A stretch of 64,000 nt of DNA, taken from contig NC_057763.1 of assembly GCF_010389155.1 (NCBI RefSeq), positions 7,130,649-7,194,648 on the forward strand, given 5' to 3'. The notes beneath the pieces were generated by a model. That model did not search any database. It was not told where the DNA came from and saw only the letters and a program-made list of their open reading frames with translations. The first letter of the stretch is position 1. Every line of letters starts with the position of its first letter. Made by a program: the position numbers and the translations under genes. This stretch comes from Erigeron canadensis (Eukaryota; Streptophyta; Magnoliopsida; Asterales; Asteraceae). Below, piece by piece: positions 54,936 through 64,000 of the stretch.

Positions 54936-55310
54936 TTTTCATTGATTTTGGTGTTTGGGATTCAATTTTGTGATGTGTATTTAGATTTGTATAGAAAAAC
55001 TGATTGCGTGTAGATTTGTATAGAGAAACTGATACATAGAAGTTTTTTTAATTATATAAAATCAGCCAAACATGCCTGCCACGTAACAGTCAACGGGTCA
55101 AACTTGGGTCAAACTGGAAGTGGTGACTGACTAAGTTTTTACCCGGTCACTTTTGCATGTTATGGTACTCTTGAACAAGTTTCTTGAATACAATAAAACC
55201 GATCTAGAGTTCGTGCACACAATAACTTTTTGTGATTAGTTGACTGCATTCTGACGCACTTATCCCTATATTTTATAAGTAGTTTTTATTAACAAAGATG
55301 AGTAAAAGAT

Positions 55311-55518
55311 GTATGAAATATGAATTAAGAGAATTCTGTGATATCATTGCAATGAGAAAAATCCCTGATTTATACACATACAGATGTCCCTAATTATGGA
55401 AATATATTAAATGTCTCGATGGAAAGGATTCGTGAAATCTTTAATTAGGGAAATGATGTGAAGTTGATCCCGTCAATGTTTATCTTTATTTTGCCGATGC
55501 TTATCTTATTTTCTGACA
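55311..55518 (-). repeat. 3' LTR of a decayed - strand copia element
   Basis: On the - strand it starts TGTCAGAAAATAAG after the PPT-like ATGAGGGGGAG (55519-55531 region) and contains TGTGTATAAATCAGGG, a TATA-like box. The right edge is set at CATACA, where a CA end is plausible. The 5' LTR is not in the window. Confidence 0.6.
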
Positions 55519-58500
55519 CTCCCCCTCATGTTGGATGGTGGGATTCCCAATATTCAACTTGCTCAGACATTTGTAAAACATATCTGTCCCAACTGCTTTT
55601 TTGTTAAAATATCAGCTAGTTGGTCTGACGATTTAACAAATGGCAGTTCAATAATTCCTGCCTCGATCTTTTCCTTGATAAAATGTCGATCGACTTCTAC
55701 ATGCTTCGTTCTGTCGTGTTGCACCGGGTTTTATGAGATTTGAAAGGCGACCTCATTGTCGCTCATGATTTGAGTACTTTTCTTTTGAGGAAATCCAATT
55801 TCAGACACAAGTTTTCTTATCCATAATGCCTCTACTAATCCTTTGGCTATACCTCTGAATTCAGCTTCGTCACTTCACAATGATACTACCTTTTGTTTCT
55901 TACTTCGCCATGTAACGAGATTACCTCCTACTAGCGAAAAATAACCCGAAGGTTGATCGTCTATTTCCTTTATCTCCAGCCCAATAAGCATCTGTATATA
56001 TATCTGAATGTTCAAGTGTCCGTTAGGTCAGAATAGAACACTATGTCCAGTAGTTCCTTTGAGATACCTAATGATTCTTAAGACTGCATTCATGTGAGCA
56101 ACCTGTGGGTGGTGCATAAACTGACTTACAACTCCTGCATATGCAATATTTGGGCGAGTATGTGATAGATATATCAATTTTCCTACCAATCTCTGATACC
56201 TGTTTCTATCAGCCAGCTCAGCTTTTTCTTCGATAAAAAACTTCTGATTAGCCGTCATAGGGGTGTCAGCTGGTTCACAATTGATCATCCCTACTTCTGA
56301 TAAAAGATCTAGTATATACTTTTTTTGGCATATGAATATCCCTTGTTGTGACCTTAAAACTTCAATCCCAAGGAAATATTTAGGACTCCCCAGATCTTTC
56401 ATCTCAAATTCTGTAAACAATCCCTCCTTTAGTCTCTTTATTTCTTCTTCATCATTCCTGGTGATAACTATATCATCGACATAGATGATTAAACATGTCA
56501 CACGAGTTCCTCTGGCTTTAAGGAATAAGGTATGATCTGAATTGATCTGTTTGAATCCATACCTCTTCATTGCAGTGTGAATATACCGAACCAAGCTCTA
56601 GGAGATTGTTTGAACCCGTACAAAGATTTCTTCAAACGACATGCTTCTCCAGGTTTAAAAAGTCCTGAGAAACCGGGTGGAGCTTCTATGTATACTTCTT
56701 CTTTCAATTCCCCGCGTAGAAAGGCATTTTTGACATCTAACTGATGAAGAGGCCACCCTTGATTCGCCGCAACTGATAGCAAAACCCTTATTGTATCCAT
56801 TTTTGCAACTGGGGAAAAGGTTTTTGAGTAATCAATTCCATAAATTTGAGTATACCCCTTTGCCACTAACCGAGTTTTGTATTGTTCAACTGCTCCATAT
56901 TGGTGATTTTCCTTGTGGTAGAACACATTGATCCCATGTCTCATTATACTTTAATGCCTCCATTTCTTCATTTAAGGCCTTCCTCCACTTTTCTCATTTT
57001 AAGGCTTGTTCAAGATTTGATGGAATTTCTTCTGAATAGAGACTTGCAGAGAATGCTTTTGCTCTATCAGAGAGATTCCCTTCTGCTATGTTGGCTATTG
57101 GATACTTGGTTCCTCTAGTGGTTTTCTCCGGAGAATATCTTTTTGCCGGAACTCCCTTGTTTGTTCTTGCTGGGAGAACATATTTTTGCACTTCTTCTCC
57201 ACGTTCCTACACACTATTAACAATTGGACCTTGGCCATCATTAGTATTTTCCTGAGTATTTTTTATTCAAGTTTTCCAATTGGAAAATATCTTCATCATA
57301 ATTATTTGTTTGAGGAGGATTTGTTTGAGAAGAGCTACTTACTTCAGATATCATTTCAGGGGCAAGATTGTCAGGAATGGCACTGATATTTGGAGCTTTA
57401 ACAAATGTAGTACTGTGATTTTGAATCTCAGTCTCAGTTCCTACGGAAGTACTATAACTTAACCAACTCAGTGGGTCGCTCTGTTCCCCCCTGGCCAATA
57501 TGTTAAGGGGAGTAGTGGTACTTTGTTTCAAGAAAATCACAATTCATTGTGGTGAACATGCGACGAGTTTGTGGGTTACAACATCTGTAGCCCTTTTGAT
57601 TTACCCCATATCCCACAAAAACACATTTTTCAGCACACGGATCAAGTTTGTCCTTGTAGGACTTGGGAATGTGTACAAACACTGTACACCCAAAGACGTT
57701 AGGTTCAAGGGTGAGGAGTTTAGGAATTGTAGTATATTGAGAAAGTGTGTCTAATGGAATTTTCATCTTTAGGATTTTGGTTGGGAGGCGACTGATTAGA
57801 TATATGGCAGTGGCTAGTGCTTCTGGCCAAAAGGATCTGGGTACGTGTGATTATATAATGAGCACTCCTGTTATTTCTGACAGGAGACGGTTCTTTCGTT
57901 CGGCGACACCATTCTCTTCTGGTGTATGGGGACAAGAGGTTTAATGGACGATTTCCTTAGACTGAAAAAATATTTTCATTTGCGAATTCACATATTCTCC
58001 ACCATTATCGGATCGGAAAATTTGATTGGATTTTTGAAACCGATTTTGAATCATTGCATAGAAATTGGTGAGCTTATCATAAACTTCATCCTTACTTTTC
58101 AGAAAATAAATCCAGGTCATGCGGGTGCAGTCGTCAACAAATATTACATAATATCGAAAATTTTGACCTCCGGTAATCGGAGTTGGACCCCACACATCAG
58201 AATGAACCAAAGAAAAATGTTTTTTTTACCCTTGTATTTCTGGGTTTAAAATTTTTTCTATGACTTGTAGCTAAAATGCAGGTTTCACAAGTACTTGGTT
58301 TATTCAACGGAAACAAATTCGGAAACAAATAATGTAAATAACTAATTGAAGGATGTCCTAGTCTTCGGTGCCATAACCATGTTTCTCATTCGGTTGTTCC
58401 ATGAGGTAACATCACAGTACCACCTTGAACCACTTAATCAACTTAGTATAGTCCATTCCTTTCAGTGCCACACCCAATAATCTGTCCCATCCTGATATTC

Positions 58501-58865
58501 TGTAAGAGACAAAAAGTCGGATGCATTAGAACGGAGCAATTGAGTTCCTTTGTCACATGGCTAATTGACAAAAGTTTGTGTGATAGAGAAGGAACATGAA
58601 GGCAATTTGGGAGTTTAATGTTTGGAGAAATTTGTATAGTTCCCTCAGTTTTTACATCCATTTTTTGTTTATTTGCAACTTGGATGTGGGTTTTTCTAGG
58701 TTTGGATATTTCGGTAAAATCTGAGAGTTCATAGGTCATTTTATCGGTTGCTCCACAGTCGAATATCCACTGCCCATTTGGGTTTTTAAAATAGGTTTGG
58801 GCCATATAAGCAGACCCATTTAAATTCGGTGGGCCATTATAAGAACTAGCAGGCTGTTTTGGCAT
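55519..58865 (-). pseudogene. pol: Decayed Ty1/copia pol (protease, integrase, RT, RNase H)
   Basis: Read on the - strand. 58865-58443: WIFDCGATDKMTYELSDF (protease, DSG changed to DCG). About 58400: WLWHRRLGHPSISYL (pre-integrase). 58210-57941: MVHSDVWGPTPITGG and IFRSDNGGEYVNSQ (integrase). 57766-57241: integrase tail and linker. 56944-56567: [33 protein letters not shown]. 56594-56028: IYVDDIVITRNDEEE (RT active site) and YLKGTTGHS. RNase H (DEAEFRGIAKG, MSDNEVAFQIS) with in-frame stops runs to 55535. At least six frame changes and several stops. A different copia lineage from the two + strand elements. Confidence 0.88.
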
Positions 58866-59185
58866 AAGTTTAGTAGGGCTTGAAAAGGGCCATATGACCG
58901 ATTAAGGTTAGAAGTAGGAGGGCCGGTTTTGTAAATATTAAAAACACCCCAATTTTTGTAATTGTATCTATTAAAAAAATGAATCCCATTTTGGGAAGTG
59001 TATCTATCACAAAAAACAAGGATTTGAAATTAAATCCTCTTCCCCTTTACCTTCCACCGTAAACCCTTCCTCCTCTTTTCCTTTTCCGGTCGCAGCTGCT
59101 ATTCCCCCGAAACCACTTTGTTGATCATTGTTATTTTTGGTGGCCGGATTACTGGTATTGGTGGCCGGGAGTTCTGTTGATCGGT
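58866..59185 (-). other. Unresolved stretch between the two copia elements
   Basis: Probably the gag end of the - strand element. On the - strand a frame near 59170-59040 reads TSNPATKNNNDQQSGFGG, low-complexity and unconvincing. No LTR of that element is seen, so it was truncated or interrupted by the insertion at 59186. Confidence 0.4.
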
Positions 59186-60166
59186 GTTAGGTCCAGTTTT
59201 GCTGAAAACTGGATCTCTCCAGTTATATCTGGAGAGCATGAAGAATTGTTCGAAATATTTGAAGTCCAGTTGCAATGTACAGTTTATGCAACTGATGACT
59301 TCCTCCAGTTGAGATCTGAAGACATATACCTGAAGACATTCCAATTGAAGTCGAAGATAACAAGTGGAAGAAAGAGAATGGCAATGGCAGCGAAGCCCAG
59401 TTGACATTCTGCCAGATCAATCAACTGGAGAATCCCTCAGTGTAAATGCCTTTACAAAGCTTTACATTGATTACGAGGAGGACCTTTTACACTACATCCT
59501 TTTAACCGGACAATAATCTTGTCTGTGGATAAAAGTGCAAAGATGTAGAGTGTTTGAATAAAGTAACCTTTTGTCTTACTTTATTTAGCACACACAAAGG
59601 ATTATTTACTAATACTTTTGTGTGCTGTCAACCATATTTGTACGTCGAAGTTGAGATCCTAATGCTCATACTTCGACTATAAATAGAGGTCCTTGCCCAA
59701 GCATTTCAACAACTTTGCAAACACATACATTCTGCAATATTGGTGAACTTGTGTAATATTCTCTCAATCATAAAAGGGGACATTTCACAACTTTAAGTGT
59801 TTCGATTGTTAGGAAAATTTCCAAGTATAGATCAATTGTATTTCATAGGTTGTTAGGATATTTACATCTTTGTATTATCTTGGTTCCGCAACAACCTTGT
59901 ATTTTATTTAACAATCAATAAATAAAATACACTTGAAAATAACATATTGTCTCACCATATTTTCATACTTGTCAGTTACATTATTGTATTGTATTTACTT
60001 ATTCTGCCTGTCACCTTAATAAGTAACTTTCCAGTTAACAAGTTAACCTGGTACACTACTCACTCTAAACTAGTCACATCCAGATTAAGTGATAGTGTTG
60101 CAAAGTACTTTCACCATTGACATAGAGGTGTCTTCAGCACCCATCTAGTATTAGTTGGGACTTACA
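59186..60166 (+). repeat. 5' LTR of the SIRE-like element
   Basis: 981 bp, TGTTAGGTCC to GGGACTTACA. TATAAATA at 59678-59685. CCAGTT/AACTGG words recur many times in its first third. Confidence 0.85.
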
Positions 60167-60168
60167 AG

Positions 60169-60180
60169 TGGTATCAGAGC
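60169..60180 (+). promoter_or_regulatory. Primer binding site, initiator tRNA-Met
   Basis: TGGTATCAGAGC two bases after the LTR. Confidence 0.92.
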
Positions 60181-60223
60181 AGGCAGGTTGAATTGTTTCA
60201 ATTCTATAACCTAGGTCTGCTTG

Positions 60224-61449
60224 ATGGCTGCTGAAGGTGAGAATGGTTCTGGTCCCCAAAATGAAACTAATCCTAATCCTAACATTAATGTTACAACTTC
60301 TTTGAACACCAATCCTCCTCCTCCTCCTCCTCCTCCTACACCTGGAGCCAGCCATGTCCATGTACACTATTCCAATACTCCAGTTCCCAAATTCGATGGG
60401 AATGGTGAGACCTTTGGTACATGGAAAGCTAGAATGCTCTTGCATTTTGGTGGGATAGAGAGGTATATGTTGAAAATAAGGATGGACCATATATACCCAT
60501 GTCCAGTGGTGTTAGTCCTTTTCTATACCCAACTGGGAGAAGAGGTACCAGGGAAAAGTCTTAGGAACATTGGTCAGACGAGGATCGCAGGCTGGTTGAT
60601 CTTGATACCAGACTGAAAAACATGATCCTTGCTGCTGTCCCTGAGGAACTAATTCCAACACTTGTGTTGTTTCCCAGTGCTAAATCTATGTGGGATGAAT
60701 TAGTTCTCCAGCTTGAAGGAGGAAATGACACCATTGTCACCAGAAAGGTTGCACTAAACAAGAAGTATGAATCCTTCTATGCTCTTCCCAATGAAAGTTT
60801 AACTGGTACGTACACCAGATTTACTGGCCTAATTAACCAACTTAGAGGCTTAGTAGTGGAAAAGGATAAGGATATTCTTCTTGAGAAATTTTGTGATGTA
60901 TTGCCATCCAAATGGGCACACATGGTTCTTGTCTTAAGACAAGGTAAGACCTTGCACAGCCATACTCTTGCTTCCCTTTATGGAGCCTTCAGATTCACTG
61001 AAGATAATGATGTTGTAAGGATATTAGCTGAGCAAGATGCTTTAAACCATGCTCAGAGTTCCAAGGTCGCCAGCCTTACTGGGCAACCTTGTGCTGCTTT
61101 AATGTCTGATGAGAATGTCCAGTTACATTCAATGAAGGAGATGTTAAACAACTTACTGAACTCCGGCCTTACCACAAATCTAAGTAATGGTTATGAGAAA
61201 ACTGACGATGATGATCTGGTAGCCATGATTGCTAAAACCTTTAACAGGTTTAAGCATAAATCTAATCGATTTAATGGGTCCAATAATGCTTCCAGTTCAA
61301 ATTATCTGGATAAGGCCAATCTTATCTGCTATAAGTGTGGTAAGAAAGGTCATTTCATGAAGGAATGCAGATCTAGTCAGATGAACAACCAAACTGGTCC
61401 CATTGTCCCAAATTTTGTCAAAACTGATGATTATAAGGCCAAATACTAG
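60224..61449 (+). pseudogene. gag: gag of the SIRE-like element, disrupted
   Basis: ATG at 60224. The N-terminus has a poly-Pro run (eight Pro, 60314-60337), then KFDGNGETFGTWKARMLLHF, typical of copia capsid N-termini. A frameshift near 60470 separates it from the rest, which resumes in the frame of 60622-61449 (MWDELVLQLEGG, YTRFTGLINQLRG) and has the CCHC knuckle CYKCGKKGHFMKEC at 61327-61368. A TAG at 61447-61449 interrupts the frame shortly after. Confidence 0.85.
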
Positions 61450-62640
61450 AAACTTAAGGCCCAAATTGCTCTCATGTCTCTTGAACAAGAAAAAGAGAAA
61501 GAAAAGAACAAGTGCATGATGGCTCAAACTGAAGGGAAATGGGAACTCTCTGATGACTCATCTGATGATGATGAAGAGATTAGAGATGTGTGTTTCATGG
61601 CATTAGGAAATCAACAACCGGGTGGTAAAAGATGATGTTGTTTCTGGAAGATGGGTGGACATCATTCTAAAGAAGGTAAGAGATTATGATGTTGAATTGG
61701 ATACAGAACTAAAACTGGATATTGCTGAATCATTAAATGATGACTTGTTATTTGTTGAAACTATGAGAACTGACTGTGAAAGATACTTGGAAACAGTTTT
61801 AAGTGAGTTTAATAACATGAAAAGTCAAATTAATGATTTGCAAAGTGTCCAGTTGGCTCTCAAAGAGTCAGATTTGAAAAATGAGGCATTGGAAAGAGAT
61901 AACCAAAAATTAAAATTTGATCTTGAAAAGGAACACATGGTTATCAAATACTGGGTACAAGCATCCGGTAAAAATTATGACGCTTTTTCTAAAACCATTG
62001 ATGCTCAAAAAACTGCCTGGAAATCTGGTGATCTTCAGATGGCAGCTGTTTTACCCATAATTCACCAGATGCCAGAATCAGTTAGAGTTGAGACTCCATA
62101 TGACTCCTCTAACATTGCCAAATCTGAATCCATTGAGACCACCCCTGTTGAGGTCAAAACTGGAGCCAAAAAGGCTAAGGCTCCAGTTAAAAAGGAAGCT
62201 GGTGATAATCCTTTACCTCAAAAGTCCAAAGAGCCCAAGACTCCAAAGACTCAGAATTCAGCTGAACCCAAGTCCAAGGTTCAGCAGCCTGAAGAAAACA
62301 ACCTTTTGTTGAAACTGGAGAGTCAACTCCAAAATTTGTCTAGGCAAGTACAAAGTTGTACTGCCAGAATAAAAAATTTGGAAGGAACTTCGTCTTCTTC
62401 AGTTGAAGAACAAATTGTTAAAACTCCTCCTTTGAAGCAAAAGCAAAAACAAAATCAATTTGCTCAAAAAGGAGCAAATCTGGAATGAAAAAGGAGGATG
62501 TTGTTGTTGCCATCAAACCAATTGTTTTTACTGCTGAAGCTGGAAATAATCCTCCAGTTCCAGCCTCCAGTTCCAACCCAAGTAAATCTGCAGAGACTTC
62601 TCAAGAGAAGTCTGGTGGACCCATCAAGAAAAGATGGGTT
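61450..62640 (+). pseudogene. Gag-pol spacer of the SIRE-like element
   Basis: Continues after the TAG in frame (ALMSLEQEKEKEKNK, DDSSDDDEEIRDVCFM) to about 61630, then shifts to the frame of 61622-62488, a coiled coil (LQSVQLALKESDLKNEALER) followed by a Lys/Pro/Glu-rich stretch with short KSKEPKTPK repeats. A further shift after 62460 gives SGGPIKKRWVHKN, the counterpart of the KGP..WVPK motif before the protease. No enzyme motif. Confidence 0.75.
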
Positions 62641-64000
62641 CACAAAAATAACTAATTATCTACTTTGGGTGTGCAGGGCGATCGAAAGAAGAATATCTGG
62701 TATCTGGACAGCGCTGCTGGACGGACAATGACCGGATGTAAGCCCCTGCTGGAAGAGTTCACTGTCCAAAATGGACCGGTAGTGACATTTGGTAATGATG
62801 GAAGTGGGAAAACTGAAGGATATGGTGTCATTGACAATGGACAAGTCCAGTTCACAAAAGTTGCATTTGTTAATGGTTTGAAATATAACCTGATAAGTGT
62901 CAGTCAACTTTGTGATGATGGATATAAGGTGTTGTTCGATATTGCTCAAGGTACCATATTTAACAAGGATTGGAAAGTGGTGATGATTGCACCAAGGAAA
63001 GGGAATGTGTACACAATGGACATGGAACCAGCTCTAAAAGAGCATTGTTTCTATGCCAAAGCTGATGAGGACACCAACTGGTTGTGGCATAAAAGGTTAT
63101 CCCATCTTAATTTCAAGAATATCAATAAGTTATCTAGAAAACAACTGGTGGAAGGGATTCCTTTAATTTCCTTTAAAAAGGAAAAGCGATGTCCAGGGTG
63201 TGAGATGGGCAAAAAGAAAAGGGCCAGTTTCAAGACCAGGCAAAACTTCAGTATCACTGAACCTCTTCACATGCTGCATATGGACCTCTTTGGTCCAGTG
63301 AATGTTTAAACTAAAGCTGGTAAACGATACACTTTAGTTGTTGTTGATGAATACACCAGGTATTGTTGGGTGGTATTCATCAGATCAAAAAGTGATGCAC
63401 CTGGTGAAATCATCTCACTCATCAAAAGAATTGAACTCAAATATACCAAGAAAGTGTGTCAGTTGCGAAGTGATAATGGTACTGAATTCATCAATAAAGA
63501 ATTAGAGTCATTTTGCACTAACACTGGCATTTCTCAAAACTTCTCTTCAGCTCATTCTCCAGAGCAAAATGGTGTGGTTGAAAGGAAAAATCGCACATTG
63601 ATTGAAGCTGCAAGAAATATGTTATCTGAATCAGGTCTTCCTACCAGTTTTTGGGTAGAAGCAGTGTCTACAGCTTGTCATACCCAAAATCAGTCAGTTT
63701 ATGTCAAGAGACATAGGAAGACTGCCTACGAAGTCCTCAGGAATCGTAAACCAAACATTGGATATTTTCATGTATTTTGGTTGTCCAGTTTATATTTTGA
63801 ACGATTCCAGTCAGTTGGGAAAATTTGATGCAAAAGCTAACGAAGGTGTTTTCGTGGGGTATTCAGATATAAGAAAGGCCTATAGAGTTTACAATTATAG
63901 ACTCCAAAAGGTACATGAGACAATTCATGTCACATTCGATGAATCGAATGAGGCAATCAATAAAAGACCAAGCCTTGATTTATCTTCAGTTGACCCAGTT
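62641..64000 (+). pseudogene. pol: Protease and integrase of the SIRE-like element, partial
   Basis: Protease WYLDSAAGRTMTG has DSA in place of the usual DSG. The pre-integrase motif WLWHKRLSHLNF with CPGCEMGK follows, then integrase from LLHMDLFGPVNV-like LHMLHMDLFGP. A TAA at 63307-63309 stops the frame just after the first catalytic Asp; it resumes in the same frame with RSDNGTEF and EQNGVVERKNRT, supplying the other catalytic residues. An extra base near 63777 shifts the frame before GVFVGYS. The window ends in the linker before RT. Confidence 0.85.

Larger units (their letters stand above)
51853..55266. mobile_element. Long-TIR Mutator-like element, outer copy
   Basis: 3.4 kb with inverted ends of about 90 bp (GGGATAAGTGCGCCGGAATG; AGTTATTGTGTGCACGAACT). 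No exact 9-bp duplication directly at the ends: TATATTTTA follows the right end and also occurs 8 bp outside the left end. No transposase frame. Part of the length is a second, related element (51986-53278). Confidence 0.7.
59186..64000 (+). mobile_element. Ty1/copia element, SIRE-like, 5' part (continues past the window)
   Basis: 5' LTR, iMet PBS, gag with CCHC knuckle, long coiled-coil spacer, protease and integrase in order. The large LTR and long spacer suggest the SIRE group. RT, RNase H and the 3' LTR lie outside the window. The copy has several frame lesions. Confidence 0.9.

Noticed and set aside
59099..59407. 102-codon - strand ORF across the LTR start
   Set aside because: Crosses the junction between the decayed element and the new LTR, so it cannot be an evolved gene.

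Overview
The window is nuclear DNA from a flowering plant. It has two intronless plant-type histone H4 genes, an XRCC3 (RAD51-paralogue) gene, a five-exon gene for a syntaxin-6-N-like membrane protein, a jacalin-lectin relic and a dense, nested load of plant transposons. The extra 'plant mobile-domain' reading frames of one retrotransposon and the style of its gag-pol spacers resemble elements I know from Asteraceae. That family placement is an inference; no species is claimed. Roughly 75-80% of the window is mobile DNA or decayed repeat.

Region 1 (1-24037): a Helitron 3' end abuts an orphan histone-H4 promoter copy (430-750) that has no H4 coding sequence. Next comes a 22.7 kb Ty1/copia insertion (1366-24037, + strand) with 5-bp target duplications, initiator-Met PBS and PPT. 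Its gag, protease, integrase, RT and RNase H are broken by stops and frameshifts. Inside its gag-pol spacer sits a second, younger LTR element on the - strand (5984-16519, duplication CTACC). That element has no capsid, nucleocapsid, protease, integrase or RT. It carries only the coiled-coil part of a gag-pol spacer plus a long extra coding region of about 1,620 codons in three pieces. Both elements share two non-coding structural families: dozens of short ACGATCT..AGATCGT palindromes, and a set of larger hairpins with different stems around a constant ACAAAGGCG/CGCCTTTGT core. They are the most unusual content of the window.

Region 2 (24038-37260): a Harbinger-type deletion derivative, a Helitron end, histone H4 gene A (26650), a SINE with a 13-bp duplication, a broken jacalin-related lectin gene, a hAT-like MITE, a foldback element inserted in the promoter of H4 gene B, H4 gene B (32756), two Harbinger-type elements that share one TTA, and a hAT-type element. 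The two H4 loci are copies of one duplicated segment.

Region 3 (37261-45310): an intact single-exon XRCC3 gene, a hairpin minisatellite and other repeats inserted downstream, a tandem duplicate of the XRCC3 3' end now decayed to a pseudogene, and the syntaxin-6-N-like gene on the - strand.

Region 4 (45311-64000): no host gene is supported. There are MITEs with clear target duplications (Stowaway, Mutator-like, hAT), two LINE zinc-binding tails, a TIR element filled with GCGATT words, two nested long-TIR Mutator-like elements, more Helitron 3' ends, a decayed - strand copia element (55311-58865), and the 5' part of another + strand copia element (59186 to beyond the window end) with a 981-bp LTR.

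TE boundaries with stated duplications were read directly. Superfamily names come from TIR/duplication rules. Gene functions come from recognised protein motifs, without database searches.
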